DNA of 64,000 bases from Arctopsyche grandis. Its lineage: Eukaryota > Arthropoda > Insecta > Trichoptera > Hydropsychidae. The DNA lies in the NCBI RefSeq assembly GCF_051622035.1, contig NC_135357.1, positions 20,574,256 through 20,638,255 of the forward strand, written 5' to 3'. Every line of letters starts with the position of its first letter. The stretch's first letter is position 1. Positions 38,411 to 54,799 of the stretch are shown piece by piece. The position numbers were made by a program, and so were the translations under genes. Under the pieces are notes generated by a model. It was not told the DNA's origin. It ran no database searches and saw only the letters and a list, made by a program, of their open reading frames with translations.

Positions 38411-39019
38411 TATTTAGATGTAAACAATATAAAGCACCAATAGAAAAATTAATTAATTAAATAAATTTTCAATAGATGGCGGTAAATTCTTTGCCAAAAG
38501 GATACATTGGTAGAAAATAGTATATATAGAAGTTTTTTTTCTTTTGTTACTGTATTCGTATATACGACTATTATAGTACGGCGAGCGTTATCTCAGACAG
38601 ACACATAGAATAACGATATTATATATATACGATTTAATGCATATTAAATGTATATTTAGTAAAAATTGAGATCAACAAGAAAAGTATTTACATAATTCTT
38701 CTGAATTAAAAAATTCCATAAAATTCATTACCCCACTATATACATATTTTATGTTCTAATTTTGAGACACATTTTGTTGTGAAACTACAATATGTTATAG
38801 TCCAAGTAGCGATCCCAAATATTCGAATATATTCGAATATCGAATAGTACCTTTAAATTATTTATTTGTAGTTTTAAGAAGTTCAAGATATTATTAAAAT
38901 TTTAAGAGAATCGTTATCCGCAACATCAAATATGTAGGACTAAATGTGCTGTAGATTGATAATAAAAAATAAGTTCGTATAAAAAGTATTCGAATATTTG
39001 GATTTGGGATCCCGAAGTC

Positions 39020-39580
39020 CAAGTGTACATTTCATTCGTTCATGAACATATGTACTAGTTTGTTCATACGCGAACCAATCTGGACAAATTTACAAATGAA
39101 ACTATGTACATAGATTGTTCAGTAAACGAATTATTGCGCAAATTGCGATCGCGCGCACGACAATCGTTGCCACAAAAATCGCGAATCGGAATATCTGGCA
39201 CTCCAGTTCTCGTTAGTACAATATTTCGAGTTTTAGGATGCCAGATTCTCCGTGATCGAGATATTAGTGACGTGCGCGAGATCTCTTTTTGCGGAATAAT
39301 GACCGAACCAGATTGTTCATGCACAAACTATGTATTAAGCATAAGTATTTTCAATCGTTTGTCCCATCTTCAATCTCTATCTTCTATGTATGAATACCCT
39401 AGGTTGCAATATTTGAAAATACAGCGAAAACGGGAATTATCGCAACGTTGCAATGCGATTTCCGTAGAATTAACATTTTGACAGTTCAAATGTTTTGACA
39501 ACTAAAAATTTCATGCGACACCTAGTGGAAGTTTTGACTGTTAGCACAAATTTTGAATGAATGTTCATGAACAAACTGAA
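39020..39580. mobile_element. MITE-like family E, copy 1
   Basis: Begins CAAGTGTACATTTC with GTTCATGAAC and closes with GTTCATGAAC near 39563-39572. The interior shares TTGACTGTTAGCAC, TTTCATGCGA and AACGGGAATTAT with 60303-60699. An extra internal inverted repeat (39190-39260, ATCTGGCA...TGCCAGAT) suggests a nested insertion. Confidence 0.55.
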
Positions 39581-41729
39581 TATATAAACGTATAACGAAT
39601 ATACAATTTACCAAACTATAGATTTATGTACACGCATTAAAATTCAACAATGTCTCAAACCTATCAACCAATACAAATCAGCTTATCCGACTTGCAAAAC
39701 ATATAAACAAATTGCACGAAAATAAATTGACACGATCACATTCACTGTAATGCATGGTTTACTCGTAAGAAAAAAATAGCATGCAAAAATGCACAGCGCA
39801 TATAGAAGACTATCACTGTATGTACATGTAATAAAATCAACTTCATAATCTACATACATAGCAATTTTCCGGGTGAACGAATTCAGGAGATTAAAAAATA
39901 AGTGCATAAATGCACTTGACAAAGTATGTCACATATGTGACATTCGTTCCCGGGGGACGAACGAGCTTTTTGCAGGACGTCGATCCCAATTCTTCTGAAA
40001 GGGAGTAATTAAACGAGGGAGCGAACCATGAACTCATTTTAGAAAGGTTTTTTGGCAGGGGGGACAAATTGAATTGGGCAGAGTTTGCGATCTGCATTCG
40101 CAACCAATATTTTAATATGGCCTACCTACACATTTAATAATATTCTTAAATTTGAGTGCCTGATATACCGGATTGATAAGATATATACATGTAAATCCAG
40201 ACCGAGTCGCTAGGACAAGTCACTTGGACGTTACTCGTAGCGTGGCAACGTCCGAGTTATCAAATTAGCGGACTTCGTTTAAGTGCATTCTTATCGTGTC
40301 AAAATATTACAAAGAAAATGATAATGAAAGTACAAGGAAAAGAAGCGGATTGAAAACCAACCAAAAAAATACGAATAAGATTTAAAAATACTTATGTACA
40401 TACATATATTTTCATAGTTTCAATGATATCCTCGATTCAAACCGCATATTTAAACGAACCAAAAATAACGTTGACAAGTCACGTAAAAGGTAACGAATGG
40501 CTAGGCGTTATTATCGATTTAAGTTGGATGCGATAAGTTGGGCCACTTTCTTCCGGTTTCCGATGATAAACAGCTTCAAAAAAGAGGGGGAAATCTCTGG
40601 GGAGTACTTTTGAATAATTGGAAAAGTTTCACACTGTGACAGACGACATTGAAGTCACCGAAAATTAATTTCGATTAATTGAATTCTTGTACCATTTTCC
40701 ATCTACTACATATTTCACAGTGTATGCTTCTTTTAATATGACGAGAAAGAATATGTATTGGACTTTTTCCTGAACTCTTTCTCTCGCAATCCAAATTACA
40801 AAAGAAACATTACGAAATCCAATACAAAAGATCACGGGCGGAAGGTACCAGACCATGAATCAAAACAATTGGCCGCAACCGCATAGCAGTAGAATATTGA
40901 ACAATCTTGCGGTTGTCAACAGACATCGAAATAAATAAAAGAGATGACCACGAAACGCCATGAATTCACTGTTTTTTATAGTTACTACAATTAATGAGTA
41001 ATAATGTTGCGGTTTAACCCTGTGCAGTCCTTTTTTTTAACAAGTTTCTACAAGGTGGGTCAGAGCGCCGTGTGAGTCACTAAAGTCCTGGGGCTGCTAG
41101 AGCCACGCCCTCACTATCCATGATAATACCATTCAGGAATTTGGTACGGTAAAAGAGGCTGTGTCAGACGGGTCAGGACCAGACATGCCAAGTCGATACC
41201 TGTAAGGCAGATTCGACGTCGTCGACGCTTACCTGCCTCAGGGAAGATACTAAACGGACCAAAAAAAACATGGTAATTATGCTCGCCATAGTGAATTATG
41301 CTAAGAAATAACGGTCACTAATCCGTTAAGTGCAGAAATGCAACGAGATATTTCCGTTCGTAGTACGTTATTGCTTTTCTATCAATTTCACACTTATAGG
41401 AGTGTATACATATATTTTTTTTTCATAGAACATTAACACTCGCCTTTACAGATCGCTCCAAAGCAACGAGTGCACTTACATATACACATACAATACAATC
41501 AATACACATAATCATTTTATACAATGCGAGTTCATAGAAAAATCCACAGTAACTTGAGAAACTTTTGCAGCATTTTATAATCAAATTGGAAAACCTCAAG
41601 ACGCTGAATAACTTGAGATTAGCAAGAGAAATATAAAGGAGATGGCAATTTTACAGGAACCGTTTCAATGAAAAACAGAAAAATTGGTAAATTCTGATAA
41701 CTGATAAGAAACGATTGACTTGGAATCAC

Positions 41730-41816
41730 AAACCAGGGTCTGGCCGGCAGCGGGACTCGAACACGTGACCACTTTGCTCGAAAGCATAATATGCTAACCA
41801 CTAATCTACGCTGCAT
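41730..41816 (-). repeat. tRNA-derived retroposon or tRNA pseudogene
   Basis: The minus strand has A box TAGATTAGTGGTTAGCAT and B box TGTTCGAGTCCC at tRNA spacing. The T stem pairs poorly and the acceptor stem does not close at the standard positions, so I call it tRNA-derived rather than functional. Confidence 0.5.
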
Positions 41817-41924
41817 ACAACAAAATATATTTATGTAGTATCGCTACTCTAAATGACTGAACTGACAAAATAGTGGCTATAAAAATCATTAGGTACATAT
41901 GTATGTACATCATTAACAGTCATT

Positions 41925-42195
41925 CGCCATCCACAGCTGGATCAAAGCTTCTCCAACACACTCCCATTTGTCTCTGTTTTGGGCAACTCTCGTCCATCTT
42001 TTCCCACACATTTTTACTAACCTCTTCTTAGCTTGTTATGATTTCATCCACCCATCTCCTCTCTGGCTTTACTTGCGCCCTTTTAAATTCTCTCGGGTGT
42101 TGTTCGAGCACTTATTTCGTCCATCTACCGTCCGTTCTTCTAGCTACGTGACCCACCCATTGCCATTTCAATCTCTTAACTCTCACCTTTGCGAT
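41925..42195 (-). pseudogene. Truncated non-LTR retrotransposon 3' end (RTE-like reverse transcriptase C-terminus)
   Basis: The minus strand reads RLKWQWVGHVARRTDGRWTK, then a stop, then LEQHPREFKRA and RRWVDEI. This is the conserved C-terminal region of RTE-type endonuclease/reverse transcriptases. Internal stops and frameshifts show it is dead, and only the last part of the ORF is present. Confidence 0.7.
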
Positions 42196-43219
42196 ACTTC
42201 ACACATTTATAATTCGTTAAAGAATTAAATTCCGTCGTGAGATTCACTCGTCTCGTTAGCCTTGTCACAAATTCGGCAATTCGCATCACAATGCAGGCAT
42301 GCCAAAAATATTTCGTGATTAAAAAAAACGCAGACACGTATTTATTTATGGATAGACGTCGATTAATCGTATTCGAATAACGATTAGCGGCATTTCGTAG
42401 ACTCTGGGAGACCGGAAAGCGTGGATAGCAGCCATTAAAGGAGATATCACGAATTAGCATTCTAAATCTGACGCATCGGTCATTTCAATTAAATACAAAA
42501 AATGAGCCAGGATCGATGATAGCCGAAACCGGATCGAATGGCTTATCGCATGCACAAGCACAACAGACAACATAAAAAAAGGAACTGTGAAAAAGAGAAC
42601 AGGTATGCAGAGCGATTTGGATCGCTCGAGAGCGAAGAAACTTCATGCTGGATTAAAATGTGAAAAAAAAGCACAGGTGGTGGTCGCAATGGTGGTGATG
42701 ATGACGGTGGGTAGGCAGTTGCAACATTTAAAAAGCAACACATGGCTGTAAAAGTAAAGAATGCGGACAGCTGTTTCTGAACCCGGCACTCGCCCCATAA
42801 GAACAGAAGTGGTTCACGCTTTCAAGATATGTATATACATATGTATGTACATATATGTGCAATGATTTTAAAGACTATATTCATGAAACTTCTTATTATA
42901 TAATTTAGATCAAAACCATTTACATATTTAATCCATTCATCCACTTGTCGTACTCATCGTTTTTACTACATATACATGTACCGTAGCCGTATTTTTTTAC
43001 CTTGAATCTCATTTACGATATTCATGAAATAACAAGTGATCCTTAAAAAATTAACCACTAGGATTTTTGGTATCAAATTTGACCCACTGACAAATGTGAT
43101 TTTTTTAATCAAAAATATGTCGATGCACCTACCCTTCTGAAAAAAAACTGGTACTTATTGGTTATACGGGCGAATCCAAGCATCGATGCTCTATGGCGCT
43201 CATATAAGCTAGAGGTAGG

Positions 43220-43345
43220 ACCGGAAGCGTGCCGTTTATTGTTCAATTGTTGTAAATGCTTTGTAAAAAAGGTTCGGCAAACCTTTAACAATGCATTTAC
43301 AACATTTGAACAATATACAGCTCCCTCAGGGTCCGGGCTTTAGAT
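43220..43345. repeat. Hairpin repeat family D, copy 2
   Basis: Same hairpin as at 38092 (AAAAGGTTCGGCAAACCTTT, TTGTAAATGC), with GGGTCCGGGCTTTA downstream and AGAGGTAGGA upstream, so the repeated unit is larger than the hairpin itself. Confidence 0.65.
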
Positions 43346-46300
43346 ATAAGTTATATGCCATATAACCAAAAAGTACCAGAAATCAGTAGCGTGCCGTGAC
43401 TTTTAAAAATGGGGACGAGGTATTATAGACAAAATATTTTTAATTTTTAAGCTAACAAAAATAATTTAATTTTTATGCTAACCTAAATAGCCTACCTTTT
43501 TTAATGACATCTTGTTTGTCTTTAAAACTTGATTTTCTGTATTATTTATCGAAAAATCGGTCGAGAATGCAACATTTCAAGACCTCATTATTTGTTTTCG
43601 AGCTCTCTGTACCGATTTGTTCCGAGGAAATCGTTTCGCGAGCAGAGTCCCTTGCCATATTTGCACTCAAAAAGTTTTATAAATATGTGTTGAGAAACAT
43701 AGTTAAGAATGATGTTTGATAGACACAAATCAGAATATTCTTTGTGCAAATTCCATAAACGCTTGAAGACCCGAGTAAATAAAAAAAAAAAGTTTCAACT
43801 TCGACGGAAAGCCTATAAATTGCTATTCAACAGTACCACGATGGGAACAGAATTGAGGCGGCGAGTCCGTGAAAGCTAACGACGCGGTGGACCATACCGT
43901 AACAGTCCACTACCACTACCTCAGGTATGGCCGATTCCGGTTTCTGAACCGAGTTAACAATATCAATATAGACAACGATTTAAATTGTTGATATTTTTAA
44001 ATTTTAGTGGACTAGCCTAGTCTAGTACAATGAGTAAAAATTCTAGGTAAATAAATTTAAAAAATTCACTGATGTCAAATGATTGATTTCATCGACATCA
44101 TCGTAGCAATAGAGATTTTGTTTCAATAATCTAATTTTATAGCACCTACGTATCATAAAACTAAGGACTTGACGATTAGCGTGTGGCTCTTCAATTTTAT
44201 TGGGTGCAAATGATAGGCGCTTATAGTCTGACATAAAGAAGGTCATCGAAATCCACCTAAATGTATACATACAGTTTAAATGTTTATTCAGAAGTTAAGA
44301 TGACGAAAGGAATTCCTGCACGAAACGTGGAGAGATAATCGATTAGTTTTTTTATAACTCAAAAGGACAACGAATTCGTTACACTCCATACAAACGCATT
44401 TCGATTCGATCGTGTTTGATTTATACATACAATCTATTGTCGAATTGAATAATAAATAAAATGAACAATAATAGCTCGCATCATCACTCCCACATACCAC
44501 GACTAGACAAAATCCCTTTTTCAACGAACGTTTCATACATACATATTTTATATCTCTATTTGTTTTTCAATTGGCAACTACCTTTTTTTGCTCAAATACA
44601 AACGTCTCTATTACAAGAAAAAAATAGCCTTGAGTGCGTACTAAGCCTTGAACTTACACATGCAATGATTGTCAACATTCACACTATACATACATAAAAT
44701 GTCAAAAGAAATCACCCACCAACAAAAACCACACTTCGTTTTTAGTTTATTTGGCAATAGACAAACTCTAAATCTTGGTTTCTAGTCTTCAATGAGCACT
44801 ATTATAAATATTCCTATTCCGATTCCTATTGATCAAAATGATTCAACAAGTCTTTTTTTTCGTTCTTTTGACAACTTAAATGAAGAGTTTTTTTATAGAG
44901 GTAACATTTTTTCTGCAAATCAACACCCACGTACATATGTATATTTTCATGCCAGATTTTTTGACATACATTTGTTCACTTTAAAGGCAAGTACTGAACT
45001 TCGTCTGGAATAAACTTCGCACGTAATAAAGTTTCAACCGTTTGTTTACATGTTGCTGATATGTTATGTTTAATAAAATTTAACTATGTACATACATACG
45101 TTCAATGTTCCCATCTAACTAAGGTACATTAGACGCCGTCGTTTGTTCTCTCTTCCTGTGGTACGTACCAATTTGATGGCTTCGTCACTTTGGCTTTACC
45201 TTTTGCAAGTTAAATCAAAATCAAAATCAAGTTCCACAACCAAATTTCTATAAGCTTGGATTCGTTTAATCTAAGATATGCTGATATGATGGAGGGATTG
45301 TTTAATTTAAATCGTGAATGTGATCTAATATTGTATTTGTTATTTATTTATTGGTCGCTTTTATATTTTATCGACATACGGGGGCTAGCTAACTAGCGGA
45401 GTTTATTAGAGCTAGAGGAGTTTAATAACTAGCGAACTTATTAAAAATTACATCGGAATCTTGTGTCACATACAAGCAATGACAGCTAACTATCCAAATG
45501 CGGCTTTTTAGCGCCACTTTGCAACTCGCAAATTAAAAACGTGATCAGTGGTAAAAGTTACTTTTTTCACTCTCATTTACTCTCATCACATATAATCTTA
45601 ATATTACATTATTTTATATTTTCTCATATACTTTTTTGGTTCACTAGTTTTTGCTTAGCCATAGTAAGGACTTAGAGCAATTATGTAATGTGTTCGTTAT
45701 ATGGCAAAATTGTAAATAATAATAAAATATGTATCTATGTAGTAATTGTATTACAATTGGTAATACTTTAAAATACATAAAATGGACATCCTCGCTTGTA
45801 ACAATACGACCTTTCGCTTAGAGCACGTTTGCCAATTGTAATCAGTATTCGTTTCGTTTTTGGTTCTAAAGAATGTCCTCGATTAATAAGCAAAATGAAT
45901 AAGAAATACATTTTTATTATTCTGTTACCCAGCAGGGTTAACCATACGAGTATTAACCGTCATATGGTGCTCTAACCACCTAGTATTAAATAATCGACGT
46001 GAAAGAACACTACAAGAATACTGATGACGATGCGTGTAATTTCTTTCGGACAGGTAAGTGCCGCGCATTGAGAAACACTGCACATCACAAAGCCCTCATT
46101 CATGGGAGTCTCATCCATTGTGACAGCGTTGGTCTTTGTTCTGCAGAGGAGACCTCAATGGCTTGGCGTTCGCTCACCACCACAATTTTAATATCGGACA
46201 TTTCCAAACACCCCATAGTTTGATGAGATGAGCTTTTGGGAAATGCTGGTCGTCGAAGAATCCAGGAAAGACTCACCTGAAAAGAAGAAAAAAGCTCATG

Positions 46301-47611
46301 AATAAACATATCAAATTTATAACATCAGAAATATGATTCGATAAAAAATAAATAAAATTAATACAGATCCAATTAATATGTCGCACGGTTGAAAAATAAT
46401 ACAAAAATAGTAATTACAGCTAAAAAAGAAGGTAAACTTTTTGCAGTGGTTGGCACCTAGCCGCATACCTGGTGCAAGATGCGACTGCAACCGCCCCAAA
46501 ACGATATTTATAAGCTCTAATTATACGTCACTTGACGTCCGCCAAATAGGCTTTCTGTTCTTGTTTAGAGATTGATGTGTTTTGACTGAACATGATTTTT
46601 CATAATCTCGTACAAAAAAATGACGTCGAGAATTTTTTAATTCTCCCTTATAAAAATATCCTGACTGAAAATCAAATTAATAAAATAGCTTCTACACCTT
46701 TTAAAGGAATTTAAAAAAAACCATCACTGTTAAATATATACAGACATAAAAATATGCAAATGTAATCTTTTGTAATATGACTGACAATAAATTGAATGAA
46801 TCAACCAAAATATGTCTAGTATCACCGAGATCGAATATCTACAGAGCAACATCACCAGGACCTGTATCGCTAAAAAAAAATGGTGAATCATCCACAATCA
46901 GACAAAATTGGCACATATGGAGGGGTCACTCGTATAATGGGGGGGCCAGACGCATTGAACAGTCGAATGTCGCGCTTTAACACCGACAAAAAACCTGTTC
47001 TTGCAGGAATGCAAGTCCTTGCATGCCGTCGGCCACGGAAGACCAGATCAGACCCAACCGGAGCCACACTCTCGAGTATTAAACACTGACAATTCAAGAA
47101 TCCGCACCGGCGACCGTTTTTCGATGAAAAGCCGACGTATTCCAAGAAATCCGCCATTGTGCACATCGCACTGCAGGTGGGTCGTCGTCGCTCATAAAAT
47201 CACTAACATCTCTATTTTACACAAAGGTAAGCAAAGCTCAACAGCCATTACCGGTAATGCGCTTCCAAGCACCCAAAAAAAAGAAGGATACAGTGAACAT
47301 CGAATGCATTTAGTCTATCACAATACATGACAAATAAAGCGAATTCATGATGCAATATTATAAAATCTTCAATGTGACAAATTCCAAGGAGAGAAAAAGT
47401 TTTCACATTCTATAAATCAAACGAATTCCGACTCTTTATACGAGATAGCATTTTCCTACCGAAAGAAAATACTACCTTGAACATTTTCTTGCATAGAGAA
47501 AGCGTCTTTTCGGAAAAGTTGATATGCCCACCGACGAACATGATTTTAGTTGCCTCAAAAATGAGCTCAATACGTTGAGTTCCCGAACTCTGGAAAATAG
47601 TATAACAAACA

Positions 47612-47700
47612 CATCATAGCTCGGTGGTTAGCGTATAATGCTAATAACTGAGGCGTCACGGGTTCGATATATGATCCAGTGTTGATGGCCAGACTTTGGT
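47612..47700 (+). repeat. tRNA-derived SINE head, copy 2
   Basis: TAGCTCGGTGGTTAGCGTAT with a better B box (GGGTTCGATA) and the shared downstream GTGTTGATGGCCAGA. Same family as 3249-3340. Sequence following it, up to about 47850, may be the SINE body. Confidence 0.6.
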
Positions 47701-47855
47701 CGATCGTTTCATATCAGAGTGTGCCAATTTGTATGATTTCATTGTTGAAACGATTTCAACAGCAACAAATTGGCCACCTTACTTTAATGCATACAAGTGA
47801 CGAATAGGTGATATTTGAATATAATGGTAGGTAGCGGGTTTTCCTCGGCCCTTAA

Positions 47856-48335
47856 GAGGGCTGTACACCCGAAACCTTAATTTTATTGCCGTTCGATTCT
47901 TCGATATATGTATATGTATATTGAGTGAATGCGACAGTTGCGCTTCGACCAGATAATACGTATTTTAAATCGAAAAAATCGAGGTTTAGTATTCTCTAAT
48001 TTTCTCCTCCGAAACTGGACCAATTTTTAAAATAATTTCATCATCGGTATGAGAAAGATATTTTCTATGCAACTGTGCGCGTATTTTTTTTTTTTTTAAA
48101 TCGACCGTTAAATAAGCACGCTGGACTCTTTTCGTGGGTGTAAAAAAGAGGCGATTTTATATGTTTGGCGGCTCCTAGCTCCTATAAAAAATAACTAATC
48201 AAAAAACTAAAAGCACAAATGCAGGCCAATGGTGGATATCCATAGCATATTAAAAAATAATTTCTCTATTGCCATAATTGAGGAAGGGAGAAGTGTAATA
48301 CGTTTGTATGGACAAGTGGCTGGTGTCCAGCCCTC
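47856..48335 (+). mobile_element. TTAA-flanked MITE family C, copy 2
   Basis: Begins GAGGGCTGTACACC after TTAA (47852-47855) and ends GGTGTCCAGCCCTC before TTAA (48336-48339). Homologous in inverse orientation to 13009-13558. Its right-hand TTAA is also the left TTAA of the next element. Confidence 0.8.
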
Positions 48336-48489
48336 TTAAGAGCGGTTTCAGACTAGCGTTTTATACGCGCGTATAAGCTCGTTTATTTGGCTATATTTAA
48401 ATATTTAATATTAGCTATATTTAATATTAAATTAATATTAATATTTAATATATAATACAAAACATATAGGCAATATTAAATAACTAGTG

Positions 48490-49060
48490 AATAGCCCGAT
48501 GAAACATCATCGCATGGGTATAAAATTATTATATACTCGTATAAAACTAAAAAAAAAATCCGGAACCGGAACCGTTATTTTCGTAGACTCTAATAGATAG
48601 TTTTCAATTCTTTATTTGTAATAATTTTCAATTCTTAAAAATACGCAGACTCCCATAGAGAGTTTTCAATTATTTATTTAAAGACCTATTTTTTTCTATT
48701 ATTATTAGCTATCGCCCCGAGCGATACTGCAAATCGAAATCGATTCACTCGATCCATGACACCCGACAAATTCCGACTTGTTCCGACAACTACCGAAGAT
48801 ATGACTCCGTTTTGATTGGTTGTCCATACGTTCTGTACGATTATTGAATATTAACGTTATTTAGAGCAGCCTTTATATCCGTATCATGGTGTACTGGTCA
48901 GTGTATATTGATCTGGGCGCGATGGGGGTAGGTTCGAGTCGGCGTCCTGGAATTGATTTTATTTTTTCAAATATCGCTAAAATATAAATTAATTTCAATT
49001 TCAATAATTTCAATTAAAAATATATATTTAATTGTTTTATATGAAAATAAAAAAAAATGG
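48490..49060 (+). repeat. SINE-like retroposon with tRNA-like B box, inside the TTAA element
   Basis: It contains CCCGATGAAACATCATCGCA, then GGTTCGAGTC (B-box-like) near 48932 and an AT-rich tail with TTTTTTCAAATA and TTTAATTGTT. The same order of motifs occurs at 38228-38410 (CCCGATGATATATCATCGCA, GTTCAATCG, TTTTTTCAAATA). Confidence 0.45.
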
Positions 49061-49164
49061 TTCAAAACTTCGATAAATGAAATTATTAAAATTATGTATT
49101 TTTATATGGCGAGAAGGAATATTTCAATTAATGTTTAAAAAAAAAAGGCGAAATGAAAAATTGG

Positions 49165-49255
49165 ATTTGGCACGATGTCCGAGACGATTAGCTCATTTAG
49201 ACCCATATTCAGGCTATTTGGGGTGATCGGTTCGAGTCGCGACAAAGTCGTCTCG
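49165..49255 (+). repeat. Second tRNA-like head just upstream of the (AC)n tract
   Basis: GATTAGCTCATTTAGACC resembles an A box and GATCGGTTCGAGTCGCGAC a B box, about 40 bases apart. It is followed by GTCGTCTCGTCG and then, at 49315, the (AC)n tract. Probably a SINE whose 3' microsatellite tail seeded the expansion. Confidence 0.4.
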
Positions 49256-49312
49256 TCGAAAAATGAATAAATCGATTTTTATCGATTCGTTCATTATGTT
49301 CGGCGAGAGTTA

Positions 49313-51385
<2,073 letters not shown>

Positions 51386-51986
51386 TTACCGTCGTTATAT
51401 ATATGATGAAACGTAAAGGAGGTATGTAAAAACATGCACTTCCAAAAACGAGCTTATACGCGCGTATAATACGCTAGTCTGTAACCGCCTTAACTCAGGC
51501 AACAATATACATAGCTAAATTTTAAATAAGTTTTCGAATGTAAATAAAAAAAGACCTCAATGATAGGAAGTCGACAGTTATGGATAACGGCGAGATATTA
51601 GTCCGATATATTACATATTATATACATGTGCACTTTGACCGTTCGACTTTTTCTGGAAATTCGTTCAACACTATGATATGGGGATTCGCCCTCTTCGCAG
51701 TTTGAATTCCTCACATCAAATTTTATCTGTTTGAGCCAGTTTGGTCTACTGAAGAATATATAACTCGTATTCACTAAAAACTATTGATTTCGAGTTATCA
51801 ATCTACAAGTGGAAATTTATGTATTTTTCTTATTATTATTTTTAATTGAATACAAACTGGGAGGCGCCGACTAATACAAAGGGGCGCGAAAAGTTAGTTT
51901 ATAACATATATGTAAATAAACTTTCAAAACATAACATTAAAATCACTTCCTGAAACGCACGTAATTTTTACTGGTTACAAGAGAAA

Positions 51987-52070
51987 ATCCACTAATAATG
52001 TAATACAAATAAAGATAATAATGTAATACAAAAAAATATCCACTAATAATGTAATACAAATAAAGATAGT
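51987..52070. repeat. Two-copy direct repeat with period 51
   Basis: ATCCACTAATAATGTAATAC followed by AAATAAAGATA occurs at 51987 and again at 52038. Confidence 0.75.
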
Positions 52071-54799
52071 AGGAATATAAGCGACAGAGAATGAGGAAGT
52101 AGAAATATGGAGACAAGAAAATACGATTCATCCTATTTATCAATGAGATTCACAAGTGCTATTATACATAGATGTCTTAGAAAGACCAATGTGTTAACTC
52201 GTTGTGGCTGCAGATAGTATGACACCAAGTAAATTAAAACGCCACCTTGAAACTATGAATACGTTGGTAAACCCATAACATTTTTTCAAAGAAAATTAAA
52301 CCAGTTTAATGAACGGACGGAAACTTTCAAGAAAATACTTTCTGTTACATCAAATGCATTGCTAGCATCGTACAAGTTTACTTACAGAATTAAAAAAAAA
52401 AACACATACAATATGAGTCACTAGTTTTACCGTCAGTTATTAATACAGTTATTAGATTGAAATAATGTTTAGCGAATCATATGCAAAACAATTTCGACAA
52501 ATATCGCTTGCTGATAATACAGTTGGAAAAAGATTTGTTCTGTCAATTATATTTGTATTAATACATTTTTATCATTAAAAATGTTATTTGTATTATTTTA
52601 AGAAATAAAGACGGGAGGGCAGGGGAGGCACTAAGATTATTTTTTTTCAAAAGGGAGGCCTAGTAGCAATAAGTTTTAAAACCACTGACACACATTAAAA
52701 TCGAAATCTCTCACTTTCTGCGTTTGATATTAAAAGTCAGGCCATTAATGCTAATGGTAAACATTTTTGCTATTTCTAGCGTGAAATTGTCAACTGATAT
52801 ATAATGGAAAGGATGTATGTAAACTAACAAAAGCAAAAAGCTGTATAACGACCCGTTTTTATGAGTAAACGTTTGCCGATTTACACCCTATTTAGGTAGA
52901 AATAGTTAAGTGGGCATACCACTTCGTGTAAAAAATGTGACATGTTTCAATAATCTTAAGTACCTCAAATCCCGCATATTTTTTCGACCGTTTAAGAAGC
53001 CATTGGAACTCTTAAATAAATATATATGTAAATAGGCAAGGCATAATACATACATATGTAGTACATATATATATAATTCCATAAATATATAAAACAATCT
53101 AGTATCAGGTGTACATCTAGAATTTATTACAAAATAAATGAAACTATTTCACCAAAGTAACTACATATGTGTGTGGAATACGAGTTATGAGTTATGGCTA
53201 TAGGCCTTTTTGAGTAGCCGACTCAGGTGTGGTCTGCAGGTTACCTCGCATACTCATACATAAGCACTACGTATTGTCAAGTGTACCTTTTGTGTAAACT
53301 ACTACTACTACTATTGCCACTACGTAGCACCAAAGGTGGTTCTGGTTCAACCAAACCCAAAGTAATCCCAGTGTGCATGTGTTTATCCGACAAGAGGGCA
53401 ACAAAAGGACCAAAAAACAGGGACAAATCGCAGGGCGGTAAGGATCAGTCGAAAATTGAATAGGAAATCTTTATACCTGAGCAAATTCCAGACACCCAAT
53501 GTATAATAAACATCCCATTTTTGTACAAACACGGGAGTATTAATAATTCATCACTTTAAATACACACAATTAACTTTAATGGAAGGAGAAGATTCGAGCC
53601 ATCTCATATTTGACTATTTCCACCAATAAATCAGTGCGAAATTCAAAGCGTGTTAACGACTAGTTTCATATGATCAATTAATTGTACCTACTGCCCCGTA
53701 CTACCTCATGGAACAATGACGAGAAAGCAGACCAGGTTTTATTAAACCGATTGAGATTGTATGAAGGCGAACTGCTAAATTCGTCAACCGAAATTGAATA
53801 AGACGTGGTTCGAGATGACTTGGCCCTGAGTATACATATAGGGTTACAAAAAGATCCTCTCATATAAAAAGTACTTATTATTGACATTGAATATACCCTT
53901 TATAATGAACATATCGTCGTCTTCGTTGGATATCAGATCGAGCAGATATGAAAACCGGTTGCATCAGAGTTAAGAATAAATATTTACGTATTTCCATCCT
54001 CGAACGGTTCCAATATGTATTCTCAGGACAACCCCCGAAATATTTGCCCCTTCTTCCAAATATGTACTTGTGAATGGTCGATGACACGCGCTCCTTGTGA
54101 CCCCATCAGTCGAAAAATATGGGTGCGGTTTCCGCACAAAACGGGGTCAGAACTGAGGGGACGGATTTTGTTCAAATAGATAAACCCTCACAGGGATGTG
54201 AAAGCAAATTTATTTAAAAGTCGAAAACCCACCTGAACATGCATTCAAATTTCAAACCGAAAATATAATGATAATCTGAGCCTAAAATATTAGGTTCGTA
54301 ATTGAGACTCGTAGAGAGAGTGAAAGTGCGTGGGAGATTAATTATTAACGCTATTATAAAATAAGTTGAATGATTCTTTTTTTTATTTTTATTACCGGTC
54401 ACACGATTGGAATTTTAACGAAGTGGGTAATAATTTTAGCAAATTTAATATTACGAGCTTGGCGGAGTGGCGCATTTACCTGGCGATAAATGTGTAAATT
54501 GCGACGGCTCAAAAGATGATGTTTTATGGCTCAAAAGTATTTTTATGGCCGAGGTGGTAGAGATAGCACATGGTCGCTGTCTGGTAGAATACCTGAGGAT
54601 ATTGGTCAGAAAGTGCGGACGACTGGATCTCTTTGTTATTCTAACTAATTGAGTGAGTCAAGCCGCTAATGCACCACCGATTTACTGTTTACCACGGGAG
54701 ATCATCAAAGATTGAAAACCATAGACGATTATGTGGAAAAGAAAATGACAAATTTGATAACATCCAGTAAACGTTGATATTTATTTTAATATAAAACTA

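Noticed and set aside
43385..43720. Possible transposase remnant behind a CAGTAGCGTGCC terminus
   Set aside because: The 71-residue ORF has no transposase motif and no matching second terminus was found.
54458..54540. tRNA-like GCGGAGTGG sequence near 54461
   Set aside because: Looks like a D-arm of a tRNA-Leu/Ser at first sight, but no B box, variable arm or acceptor stem follows.
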